Below, in pieces: positions 9,205 to 17,169 of a DNA stretch of 41,176 nucleotides. The translations under genes were made by a program, and so were the position numbers. Positions within the stretch are counted from its first letter, which is position 1; each line of letters opens with the position of its first letter. The notes under the pieces were generated by a model that did no database searches, was not told the origin of the DNA, and saw only the letters and a program-made list of their open reading frames with translations. The DNA lies in contig JAGQYK010000015.1 in the NCBI GenBank assembly GCA_020436125.1, positions 1 through 41,176 on the forward strand, given 5' to 3'. This DNA comes from Cyclobacteriaceae bacterium. Lineage in GTDB: Bacteria; Bacteroidota; Bacteroidia; Cytophagales; Cyclobacteriaceae.

Positions 9205-9647
9205 TGAAAATGACAAAAAGTATATTATTGCTGTTGACAGGGTTAACAGTATTCTCTTGTGGAAAAGGCGAGAAGCAGGATCAGGCTAATGTAGCAACAA
9301 CAGCACAGGAAGCTATTGTCTCTGAAGTTGTGTCTGCGGAGGTTTTTCAACGCAAGTTGAGTGAGACGGACAATGCTGTTATTTTGGATGTTCGCACCCC
9401 TGAGGAGGTAGCTGATGGATATATTGAAGGGGCCATCAATATTGATTTTCGTTCTCCAGATTTTCAAACAAAGATTAGTGAACTTGATAAAAATGCTACC
9501 TACATGGTTTACTGCGCAAGTGGAGGACGAAGCGGCAATACTGCAACCCTAATGAAAGAATTGAAGTTCAAGGAAGTCTATGATTTGGAAGGAGGGTTTA
9601 AAGGTTGGAAAGCGAAAGGGCTGCCATCTGTTTTGCCATCCAACTGA
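9201..9647 (+). CDS. Rhodanese-like domain lipoprotein
   Basis: 148 residues from the ATG at 9201, chosen because it overlaps the preceding stop by four bases (ATGA) and places a lipoprotein signal at the true N-terminus, with lipid-modified Cys20 in TVFSCGK. An ATG at 9174 would overlap the upstream gene by 31 bases and add a hydrophilic leader. The rest is a single rhodanese fold: ILDVRTPEEVADGYIEGAIN and the active-site loop YCASGGRSG with catalytic Cys105, then DLEGGFKGWKAKG. Family members transfer sulfane sulfur or carry persulfides; an envelope-anchored copy could act on thiols or sulfur at the surface. The acceptor is unknown. The gene ends one base from a convergent gene. Confidence 0.88.
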   Translation: MMKMTKSILLLLTGLTVFSCGKGEKQDQANVATTAQEAIVSEVVSAEVFQRKLSETDNAVILDVRTPEEVADGYIEGAINIDFRSPDFQTKISELDKNATYMVYCASGGRSGNTATLMKELKFKEVYDLEGGFKGWKAKGLPSVLPSN

Positions 9648-9648
9648 A

Positions 9649-10761
9649 TTAATTCTTTAGGGTTTTAATTTTAAAGAGGTACTCCTCCAGACACTTCAAA
9701 AAATCCTCAATATCCTTTTTGTGAAGATCCCCTAACACAGAAAGTCGGAAGGTGGCTTCTTTTGCGCCTTTACCTGGATAAATGGTAAACCCACGTTCGT
9801 AGAGATAATCATGCATCGAATCGAATGAGTAATTCGGGAAAGCAGGCTCCTTAATAGCCAACAGAATTTTGGATTGCTGATGGTCGGGCAATAAAAACTC
9901 AAATCCTAGCGAAGCTAAACCTTCGAAAAGTATAGTGTAATTTTCTTCATAACGATTCCATCTGCCAGATTCAGTTTCTATAAAGTACTCATCAATAGCA
10001 GTCCGCAGGGCATAGGCTACCTGAACAGGAGGCGTGAATTGCATCTGTCCAGTCTTTTCGAAACCAGTAAATTGATTGTAGATATCAAAGTAGAAAGACC
10101 TTTTAGTGTCTTTTATTTTTTCCAAAAGATGCTTCTTGAATATCACAAAAACCAATCCTGGCATTCCTTGGATACATTTGTTGGAAGAGGAGATAAGATA
10201 CTCTGCATCCCATTTTGTAATGTCAATAGGTATACCTGCATATGAACTCATGCAGTCCACGATTACCTCAGCATTGTATTGATGCGCCAGGTCACAAATT
10301 TTCTGAACGGGATTCAACATTCCCGTAGTTGTTTCGTGATGCACTACTGCCAGATGGCTTATTCCTACATTATTCTTAAGTAGTGATTCAATTTGATCAA
10401 GATCAGGATAATCACCATAGGTTAGCTGATAACGAACAACCTCAATATTAAAAGTCTCCGCAAGTTTCACCATGCGTGTGCCGTAAGCTCCATTTTCTAC
10501 AACGAGTATTTTTTTTCCTTTAGGCACTGCCGAGGTGATGGCGGCTTCCAACCCACCTGTGCCACTAGCAGTAAACATAACCGCATGATGGGTGTCTACT
10601 CCGTGCACAATTTTGACAAGGTCATCTTTAATGCTGTCTAACATCTTCCCGAAATCTTTTTCTCTTGGGCAAATGTCTTCGACTACCATAGCCTCCTTAA
10701 CAGTTTGAGTAGTAGTAGCAGGGCCAGGGTTTAATAAAATTTTTCGGGAAATATTTTTCAT
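9649..10761 (-). CDS. phnW: 2-aminoethylphosphonate aminotransferase (PhnW-like)
   Basis: 370 residues, a class V PLP aminotransferase. Features are the N-terminal NPGPATTT motif, the phosphate/PLP loop ASGTGGLEA, HHETTTGMLNP, PLP-binding Asp169 (VIVDC) and Schiff-base Lys195 in SSSNKCIQG, then a C-terminal small domain. The sequence is closest in feel to PhnW/AepS-type enzymes, which interconvert phosphonoacetaldehyde and 2-aminoethylphosphonate. The gene lies five bases behind a CDP-alcohol phosphatidyltransferase gene and across a divergent promoter region from PEP mutase and phosphonopyruvate decarboxylase. That context makes it the amination step that produces AEP rather than a catabolic enzyme. 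No phosphonoacetaldehyde hydrolase (PhnX) is present in the window, which also favours biosynthesis. Confidence 0.88.
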   Translation of the reverse strand: MKNISRKILLNPGPATTTQTVKEAMVVEDICPREKDFGKMLDSIKDDLVKIVHGVDTHHAVMFTASGTGGLEAAITSAVPKGKKILVVENGAYGTRMVKLAETFNIEVVRYQLTYGDYPDLDQIESLLKNNVGISHLAVVHHETTTGMLNPVQKICDLAHQYNAEVIVDCMSSYAGIPIDITKWDAEYLISSSNKCIQGMPGLVFVIFKKHLLEKIKDTKRSFYFDIYNQFTGFEKTGQMQFTPPVQVAYALRTAIDEYFIETESGRWNRYEENYTILFEGLASLGFEFLLPDHQQSKILLAIKEPAFPNYSFDSMHDYLYERGFTIYPGKGAKEATFRLSVLGDLHKKDIEDFLKCLEEYLFKIKTLKN

Positions 10762-10766
10762 GGTGA

Positions 10767-11747
10767 TTAGATGCGTGGGTTAGACCAAACCCAGTAGATT
10801 TTCAGCGCATTAAATGTCTGGAATACAAGCACAAATATTCTCACTAGAAGATAAAGTGCTAGTATCCAAAAAAGGTTTGTAACTTCTAATGGCGCTATGA
10901 AGTTAAGAATAAGGAGTGTTAAAGGGATGACAAGGTCAGGAATTCGTTCAATGCCATCGACCAGATGCCCCTTCATGATGAGCCCTACGTACAAACTTGC
11001 ATACAAGGTGATCAAAAGAAAGAGCTCAAGACTACTAAACATGTTGGCGCCAACGAAAGCAATCGTTATCGCACTCACCACAAATAACCAGACCTCGTTG
11101 CCTCTTTTAGGGGTTCTTTTTAGGGTTGTAATAAAGGTGCTGGTAGCTCCAATGGCTGATAGGCCAAACAAAATATCAATCAGCCTATAATTGGATAATA
11201 GGTTGGAAGTCAGCAGTTGATAAACCGGCTCAAAAGCTGAGCTGCCCACAAGAATTAATATGAGTAGTACTGCTTCCAGCGAACCCAATTTCTCAAATGT
11301 TAGCCAGCCTGTCTTGTATTGTTCGTAAAAAACAGTCATATGGGCCAGATAGGAGGTGGTCAGTACAATTGCAATGAGAATGGAATCATAAATACCAAAA
11401 ACCATAAATGCGGTGAAGAGTATAATTCCATTGTTAAAGGCATCCAGATAGTGATCACAGAATTCGCCCAGAGCTGATCCTGTTTGGGTTCTTTTTGCCT
11501 GCATTCCGTCCAGATGATCTCCCAGAAGGTATAGGAACAGGCATAGGGCAATTAGCAAACGACTGGTTGTGGTATTATAACTGAATGAAAGGAAAAAGGC
11601 TATGTATACAAAAAGATTGGAGATAATGGTAATGATGTTGGCTGGAATAACCCACGGTATGTAAGGCAGAAGTGGAGCCACAAACCATTTCTTAAAACCG
11701 GGAGTAAGGAGCGAGAAATCATGACATCGATACGAATATTCCCTCAT
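10767..11747 (-). CDS. CDP-alcohol phosphatidyltransferase, aminoalcohol-phosphotransferase-like (putative phosphonolipid synthase)
   Basis: 326 residues and strongly hydrophobic, with about eight to ten membrane helices. The CDP-alcohol phosphotransferase motif is complete in spacing: D77-x2-D80-G81-x2-A84-K85-x8-G94-x3-D98-x3-D102, with Lys replacing the usual Arg after Ala. The local sequence AKRTQTGSALGEFCDH resembles eukaryotic choline/ethanolamine phosphotransferases (ARRTxSSxPLGELFDH) more than bacterial PgsA or PssA, and the N-terminal PANIITIISN fits as well. Family members transfer a CMP-activated head group to diacylglycerol or a related lipid. Beside AEP biosynthesis and nucleotidyltransferase genes, the likely reaction is CMP-AEP + lipid -> AEP phosphonolipid + CMP. 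That is inference; ordinary phosphatidylethanolamine-type synthesis is the alternative. Confidence 0.85.
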   Translation of the reverse strand: MREYSYRCHDFSLLTPGFKKWFVAPLLPYIPWVIPANIITIISNLFVYIAFFLSFSYNTTTSRLLIALCLFLYLLGDHLDGMQAKRTQTGSALGEFCDHYLDAFNNGIILFTAFMVFGIYDSILIAIVLTTSYLAHMTVFYEQYKTGWLTFEKLGSLEAVLLILILVGSSAFEPVYQLLTSNLLSNYRLIDILFGLSAIGATSTFITTLKRTPKRGNEVWLFVVSAITIAFVGANMFSSLELFLLITLYASLYVGLIMKGHLVDGIERIPDLVIPLTLLILNFIAPLEVTNLFWILALYLLVRIFVLVFQTFNALKIYWVWSNPRI

Positions 11748-11810
11748 ATTCTACTTCAGACAGCTAGTTATAAATCGGCCCCGAAAGTTAATGACTTAAT
11801 CCCTCTTATA

Positions 11811-11841
11811 TTAATTCCCGATGAATTAATCGTTATTTTTG
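11811..11841 (+). promoter_or_regulatory. Candidate Bacteroidota-type promoter of the rightward phosphonate operon
   Basis: An exact match to the -7 consensus TAnnTTTG (TATTTTTG, 11834-11841), with TTA (11811-11813, consensus TTG) 20 bases upstream. This predicts a leader of about 20 bases before the ATG at 11870. It lies in the 122-base region between the divergent operons. On the minus strand, a one-mismatch -7 element (TAACTTTC, 11783-11790) could serve the leftward operon. Confidence 0.45.
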
Positions 11842-11869
11842 CGACCGTTTACGATATCCAATTCTGGAA

Positions 11870-13468
11870 ATGAAGAAGACCTCTCAATTAAAATCTCTTA
11901 TTACCTCCCCTGAGTTGAGCTACCTGATGGAAGCACACAATGGATTATCAGCAAAAATTGTAGAAGAAGCCGGTTTTGCCGGCATATGGGGCAGCGGACT
12001 TTCAATTTCCGCCTCTCTTGGTGTGCGGGATAACAACGAAGCCTCTTGGACCCAAATACTTGATGTATTGGAATTCATGAGTGATGCGATAAAGATACCT
12101 ATCCTACTTGATGGAGACACGGGTTATGGCAATTTCAATAACATGAGAAGGCTGGTCAGGAAACTGGAACAAAGGGATATTGCCGGAGTATGTATTGAGG
12201 ACAAGCTTTTCCCTAAAACCAACTCGTTTATCGGAGGGGAAAATCAGCCATTAGCAGATATGGATGAGTTTTGCGGTAAGATAAAGGCTGCCAAGGACAC
12301 ACAAATGGATGAAGATTTTATGGTGGTGGCCAGATTAGAAGCTTTTATAGCTGGCTGGGGATTGGATGAGGCATTGAGAAGGGCAGAAGCCTATCATAAA
12401 GCAGGTGCAGATGCTATTCTTTGCCATAGTAAAAAATCTGATGCTACAGATATTGATGCTTTTATGAAGGAGTGGGCCAACCGCAGCCCAGTAGTGATAG
12501 TACCTACCAAATACTACTCAGTTCCTACTGAACATTTTAAGGACCTTGGTGTCAATACAATTATTTGGGCCAACCACAATATTCGCAGTGCAGTAAAAGT
12601 AATGCAAGAGACTACCCAACGCATCTTTGAAGACCAATCACTTATCAATGTGGAGAGCAAAGTGGTAAGTGTAAGTGAGTTGTTTAGGTTACAGGGCGCT
12701 GATGAATTAAAAGAAGCGGAAAAGAAGTATTTACCCACATCGGGTAAAAAAGTAAACAATATTATTCTGGCCGCCAGTCAGGGTTCCTTGGGAGATTTAA
12801 CCAAAGAGACACCAAAGACATTGCTGGAGGTGAATGGTAAGTCATTGTTGGCTACTCAGATTGATGAGTTCAATCAGGTAGGTATCAAAGACATCACCGT
12901 GGTTCGGGGATTTGCCAAGGAGAAAATAAAACTCAATAATGTTCAGACAGTGGACAACGATCTCTATGCCGAAACTAAAGAGTTGTACTCTCTTTATTTG
13001 GCTAAAGATGAAATCAAAGACAACACAGTAGTGAGCTATGGAGATATCATCTTCAAAAGATTTGTGTTGAATGAGCTTTTAAATGACAACAACAATATCA
13101 CTATCATCGTTGATGCAGATTGTGACAAGAAGGGCAAGGACAAGGATTTTGTTTTTGCTTCCGAAAAATACAATCGTGTTAATTACCAGGGGTTGGCCAG
13201 CTTTAAACAAATGGCTTCAGAAATGAAACCTGAGAATATTTATGGGGAATTCATCGGACTATGGAAAGTGAATAAAAATGGTGCTGAAATCGTGAAGGCC
13301 GCTTTAGATGTGCTTTCTAAAAATGATGGTTTTAAGAAAATGACCTGCACAGACTTGTTCAATGAAATCGCAAAGAACAATACGATAGCAGTGAAATATA
13401 TCAGCGGGGCATGGCTCGATGTAGACACCCTCGTTGACTTTCAAAACGCTGGAAAATTGCATCTGTAA
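11870..13468 (+). CDS. pepM: Phosphoenolpyruvate mutase fused to a C-terminal nucleotidyltransferase domain
   Basis: 532 residues. Residues 1-285 are PEP mutase: substrate/Mg loop DGDTGYGN (81-88) and the diagnostic EDK-x5-NS motif (EDK at 110-112, NS at 118-119), which separates mutases from isocitrate-lyase-like relatives. The product is phosphonopyruvate, the entry point of nearly all phosphonate biosynthesis. Residues about 295-532 form a nucleotidyltransferase domain with [14 protein letters not shown]. Its nucleotide loop reads [11 protein letters not shown] instead of the usual LAAGxGxRL, losing a Gly and the conserved Arg. In related systems such a domain makes CMP-AEP (PntC-like). 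The stop and the next ATG share one base (TAATG). Confidence 0.93.
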   Translation: MKKTSQLKSLITSPELSYLMEAHNGLSAKIVEEAGFAGIWGSGLSISASLGVRDNNEASWTQILDVLEFMSDAIKIPILLDGDTGYGNFNNMRRLVRKLEQRDIAGVCIEDKLFPKTNSFIGGENQPLADMDEFCGKIKAAKDTQMDEDFMVVARLEAFIAGWGLDEALRRAEAYHKAGADAILCHSKKSDATDIDAFMKEWANRSPVVIVPTKYYSVPTEHFKDLGVNTIIWANHNIRSAVKVMQETTQRIFEDQSLINVESKVVSVSELFRLQGADELKEAEKKYLPTSGKKVNNIILAASQGSLGDLTKETPKTLLEVNGKSLLATQIDEFNQVGIKDITVVRGFAKEKIKLNNVQTVDNDLYAETKELYSLYLAKDEIKDNTVVSYGDIIFKRFVLNELLNDNNNITIIVDADCDKKGKDKDFVFASEKYNRVNYQGLASFKQMASEMKPENIYGEFIGLWKVNKNGAEIVKAALDVLSKNDGFKKMTCTDLFNEIAKNNTIAVKYISGAWLDVDTLVDFQNAGKLHL

Positions 13469-14601
13469 TGATATCAACTCAACAATTCGGAAATGAACTC
13501 AAAAAACTGGGATATGATTTCTATTCTGGTGTGCCTTGTTCTTTCCTTAAATACCTGATCAATTACGCCATCAATGAGTGTGATTATGTGATGGCGGCTA
13601 ATGAAGGGGATGCTGTGGCCATCGCCTCAGGGGCATATCTAGGGGGTAAGAAATCTGTGGTGCTCATGCAAAACTCAGGTTTGACCAATGCTACATCTCC
13701 ACTTACTTCCCTTAATTACACTTTTCAATTACCGGTTCTGGGTTTTGTAAGTTTAAGAGGGGAGGAGGGGTTAGGAGATGAGCCTCAGCACGAATTGATG
13801 GGGCAAATCACAGAGAAGATGCTGAAGCTGATGAAAGTGAAGTGGGCATATCTTTCAGATGATTTTGAGGAGGCAAAAAAACAATTAAAGAAAGCAGATA
13901 GGTATATCTCGAAAAAAGAGACTTTCTTTTTTGTAGTGAAGAAAGGCACATTTGATGAAGTGAAACTGAAGGAACAGCAGTTAAAGACTTTGCAAAATAA
14001 AACGAAATCAAAAACAACAACCCAAGCCGAACTGCCTACAAGAAGAGAAACCTTAAAAGTATTGACGGATCTTTCTGATAAGGACACTATTTTATTAGCT
14101 ACCACCGGAAAAACTGGCAGAGAATTGTTTGAGGTGGCGGATAAACCTAACCACCTGTACATGGTAGGGTCAATGGGTTGTATCAGTTCGCTCGGACTAG
14201 GCTTGGCGTTAAGTCAGCCCCATAAAAAAATTGTGGTCATTGATGGAGATGGGTCTGCCATTATGCGAATGGGATCATTTACTACCAATGCGTATTATCA
14301 ACCCAATAATTTACTTCATGTTTTATTAGATAATAATACCCACGATTCAACCGGTGGACAGGCTACTGTTTCTCATAATATTGATTTCGTGGATCAGGCT
14401 GCTTCTGTTTGTTATCCGATTGCAATACGAGTAGGCACATTGGATGAATTGACAAAGGCAATAGTGAAATGGCAGATGAATGGTGGACTAACCTTTTTAT
14501 ATCTAAAAATAGCCAAGGGATCAACAAAGGATCTGGGCAGGCCTACTATGAAGCCTCATGAAGTAAAGACAAGGTTGATGAAGTTTATTGCCAATGGCTA
14601 A
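13468..14601 (+). CDS. ppd: Phosphonopyruvate decarboxylase
   Basis: 377 residues, the usual length for this ThDP-dependent enzyme. The N-terminal pyrimidine-binding half carries catalytic Glu46 in AANEGDAVA and the loop MQNSGLTNATSPL. The C-terminal half has the ThDP/Mg motif GDG (260-262) followed 26 residues later by DNN (288-290). It decarboxylates phosphonopyruvate to phosphonoacetaldehyde, the irreversible step that pulls the unfavourable PEP mutase equilibrium forward. The start overlaps the PEP mutase stop by one base and the end overlaps the next gene by eight, so these products are coupled. Sulfopyruvate decarboxylase is the nearest alternative and is excluded by context. Confidence 0.93.
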   Translation: MISTQQFGNELKKLGYDFYSGVPCSFLKYLINYAINECDYVMAANEGDAVAIASGAYLGGKKSVVLMQNSGLTNATSPLTSLNYTFQLPVLGFVSLRGEEGLGDEPQHELMGQITEKMLKLMKVKWAYLSDDFEEAKKQLKKADRYISKKETFFFVVKKGTFDEVKLKEQQLKTLQNKTKSKTTTQAELPTRRETLKVLTDLSDKDTILLATTGKTGRELFEVADKPNHLYMVGSMGCISSLGLGLALSQPHKKIVVIDGDGSAIMRMGSFTTNAYYQPNNLLHVLLDNNTHDSTGGQATVSHNIDFVDQAASVCYPIAIRVGTLDELTKAIVKWQMNGGLTFLYLKIAKGSTKDLGRPTMKPHEVKTRLMKFIANG

Positions 14602-15340
14602 GGCAATCGACACGGCTGTGATTCTTGCGGCCGGCTTAGGAAGCCGTCTGGGTGACTTAAAGAAAAATAAGCCCAAAGCCTTTGTGGAAGTGGGCGGAGC
14701 TACACTTATTGACCGTTCCATTCAATTACTTATCGCTAAAGGAATTAACAAAATCATTATTGGGACGGGTTATCTGAATGAAGCGTTTGATGAACTCACT
14801 CATCATTACCAGCAGGTTGTCACCTTAAAAAATCCTATCTACGATAAAACCGGAAGCATGTACACGCTGTATGTGCTTCGCAAACTAATAACAGAACCAT
14901 TTCTTTTGTTGGAAGGTGATTTGCTCTATGAGGCTGCGGCAATAGATCAAGTGCTGGACGATGAGAATGATAATATTATTTTGGTGAGTGATGCTACGTT
15001 TTCGGGAGATGAGGTTTTTATTCAATCGGATAGCCAAGGACTACTTGAGGGGATGAGCAAAGACAAAAGTAAGCTTACCCATATCAGTGGAGAGTTGGTG
15101 GGGGTAAGTAAGCTTACACTTGCGGCCTTGGAGGCAATGGTTTCATTTGCTGAGAAACAATACAATGAGCATGATTTCCATATTCACTATGAGGACGCCT
15201 TGGTAGGTGTTTCTAAGGAGGTGCCTCTTCATGTAAAAGTAGTAGAGGATTTGGCATGGTGTGAAATAGATGACCCCTCCCACCTTCAGAGAGCCTTGTC
15301 AGTGGTATATCCTAAAATTTTGACCAGATCATTGCGATGA
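14594..15340 (+). CDS. Stand-alone nucleotidyltransferase (LicC/PntC-like, CTP:phosphonate or phosphocholine-type)
   Basis: 248 residues from the ATG at 14594, whose first eight bases (ATGGCTAA) overlap the preceding stop; an in-frame TTG at 14588 is less likely. The N-terminal nucleotide loop is intact (ILAAGLGSRLGDLKKNKPKAF: Gly-x-Gly-x-Arg and PK). It is followed by GTGYLNEAF, a LicC-like NPIYDKTGSMYTLY and EGDLLYE with metal-binding Asp. Similar proteins activate phosphocholine or aminoethylphosphonate with CTP. It could be the real CMP-AEP synthase, given the altered loop in the domain fused to PEP mutase, or it could activate a second head group. Two nucleotidyltransferases in one operon is unusual. 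Confidence 0.85.
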   Translation: MAKAIDTAVILAAGLGSRLGDLKKNKPKAFVEVGGATLIDRSIQLLIAKGINKIIIGTGYLNEAFDELTHHYQQVVTLKNPIYDKTGSMYTLYVLRKLITEPFLLLEGDLLYEAAAIDQVLDDENDNIILVSDATFSGDEVFIQSDSQGLLEGMSKDKSKLTHISGELVGVSKLTLAALEAMVSFAEKQYNEHDFHIHYEDALVGVSKEVPLHVKVVEDLAWCEIDDPSHLQRALSVVYPKILTRSLR

Positions 15341-17169
15341 TAGATAGACTGAAAATTTTTGTTTGGGGATTCTTGTCTTGGGTGCTTTATTTTTTAGGAG
15401 CACGGTTATTCTTTATGGTATACCAATGGGATAATACCCAACAACTTGATTTAATTGATATTCTGCTTGCCTTCGCCCATGGTGTTCGTATGGATATGGC
15501 GATGGCAGGGTATCTTTCTTTGCTGCCAGGGCTTTTGTTTTCACTACTTTTCTTTTTATCCGGCAAAGTGATCTGGAAATTTTGGTTTCCTTATCAGGTA
15601 GTATTAATTGCTTTAACCACATTTATTGTGGTATTGGATGCGGAGCTCTACGTCCATTGGGGGTTCCGTCTCGATGCAACACCAATTTTGTATTTTGGAA
15701 AAGAGGCAGCTAGTTCTGGAGACTTTTGGAAGTCTATACTGTTAGTTCTGTTTTGGTTGGTGGCTACGGTTGGATTAAGTTATTTCGTTTTTAAAATCTT
15801 CAAGCCGATGTTTGAAAAACTAGCCACAACGACATGGCCAGCATTTCCAGCATTGTTAGGGGCAACTGTTTTTCTTATTCTTCCGATCAGAGGTAGTTTG
15901 GGGGTCGCACCCATGAACACAGGATTTGTCTATTTCCATAAAGACAATCTTTATGCGAATCATGCCGCAGTAAATGTGGTTTGGAATTTTGGCTATGCTG
16001 TTCAGAAAATGAACAAGCTTCGCTACGCTGATAATTTTTTTGACAAGGATACTACTGAAGAATATTTCTCAAAGATGTTTCCGCCTTTTGATTCTACCCG
16101 ATACATACTCAATACCAAAAGACCAAATGTTATACTGATAGCTTTAGAGAGCTATACTTTTAGATTTATAGAACCTTTGGGGGGGGTGCCAGGTATTACA
16201 CCTCGCATTAATCAATTGGTCCGTGAAGGAGTACTTTTTAATAATTTCTATTCCAGCGGAGATAGAACAGATAAAGGTATAGTCTCTATTTTGAATGGGT
16301 ATCCATCACAACCGCAAACTTCAATTATAAAAGATCCAAAGAAAACGAAATCGCTTCCTTTCTTGAATCAGGTTTTTAAGAAAGCTGGCTATCGCACCGA
16401 GTTTTCATACGGATACAATATCGACTATTCTAACTTTCGGTCTTATTTGATCAATGCGGGTTTTGATCACATCACCCACAGTATGGACTTTCCGCAGGAG
16501 CTGAATACCAGTAAATGGGGCGTGCATGATCATTATGTATTTCAAAAGGTTTTTGAAGAGGCTGAGGCATGTAGTGAACCCTTCTTTAAAGTAATGATGA
16601 CTCAAAGTAGTCATGAACCTTTTGATGTGCCGATGAAAACGGCCATACCAGGAGATGATGATGTCAGTAAGTTTCTGAATTCAGCCAACTATACGGATAA
16701 ATCCCTTGGGGAATTTATTGACAAGGCAAAGCAAACTGACTGGTGGAAAAACACTTTGATAGTAATCACTGCAGATCATGGTCATCCTTCTCCTGATAAT
16801 CAAGGACTACAGAACCCAAGACGTTTTAAAATACCAATGATTTGGTTAGGGGGTGTGCTTACGGTAAAAGATACGGTTGTCACCACACTGGGATGTCAGG
16901 CTGATATTGCCAATACGATATTAGGTCAAGTGGATATGAGAGATCGATCATTTAGTTTCAGTCACGACATGTTTGATGCTTCCTATAAAAATCCTTTTGC
17001 TGTTTTTGTTTACAACAATGGGTATGGTTTTAAAACCGACAGTACACTTAATGTTTTTGATACCATAGGTGAAAATTATATTGGTGAGGAGGGCCATCCT
17101 TCTGATTATGAAAAGTCATTAGGTAAGGCGTATATGCAGAAGCTCTACTGGGATTTCAATTCTCGTTGA
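15337..17169 (+). CDS. LTA-synthase/phosphoethanolamine-transferase-like sulfatase-superfamily membrane enzyme
   Basis: 610 residues. Five membrane helices (about 8-28, 50-75, 85-102, 132-155, 168-185) precede an extracytoplasmic alkaline-phosphatase-superfamily domain. Metal and catalytic residues are visible: Glu271 in ALESY, probable nucleophile Thr311 in SSGDRTDKG, Asp480-His481 in ITADHGHPSP, and HEPF near 427. This is the LtaS-like architecture, which moves a phospho-head group from a lipid onto an acceptor. A Gram-negative bacterium has no lipoteichoic acid. The ATGA overlap with a nucleotidyltransferase gene of a phosphonate operon suggests transfer of an AEP head group from a phosphonolipid to an envelope glycan, lipid or protein; this is inferred. 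A sulfatase or phosphodiesterase role is possible. It overlaps the convergent gene by 25 bases. Confidence 0.85.
   Translation: MIDRLKIFVWGFLSWVLYFLGARLFFMVYQWDNTQQLDLIDILLAFAHGVRMDMAMAGYLSLLPGLLFSLLFFLSGKVIWKFWFPYQVVLIALTTFIVVLDAELYVHWGFRLDATPILYFGKEAASSGDFWKSILLVLFWLVATVGLSYFVFKIFKPMFEKLATTTWPAFPALLGATVFLILPIRGSLGVAPMNTGFVYFHKDNLYANHAAVNVVWNFGYAVQKMNKLRYADNFFDKDTTEEYFSKMFPPFDSTRYILNTKRPNVILIALESYTFRFIEPLGGVPGITPRINQLVREGVLFNNFYSSGDRTDKGIVSILNGYPSQPQTSIIKDPKKTKSLPFLNQVFKKAGYRTEFSYGYNIDYSNFRSYLINAGFDHITHSMDFPQELNTSKWGVHDHYVFQKVFEEAEACSEPFFKVMMTQSSHEPFDVPMKTAIPGDDDVSKFLNSANYTDKSLGEFIDKAKQTDWWKNTLIVITADHGHPSPDNQGLQNPRRFKIPMIWLGGVLTVKDTVVTTLGCQADIANTILGQVDMRDRSFSFSHDMFDASYKNPFAVFVYNNGYGFKTDSTLNVFDTIGENYIGEEGHPSDYEKSLGKAYMQKLYWDFNSR

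Noticed and set aside
14588-14593. TTG start for the stand-alone nucleotidyltransferase
   Set aside because: An ATG two codons downstream gives the normal N-terminus and an eight-base overlap.
15337-17169. A true lipoteichoic acid synthase
   Set aside because: The rest of the window is clearly Gram-negative Bacteroidota, where LTA is not expected; only the architecture is shared.
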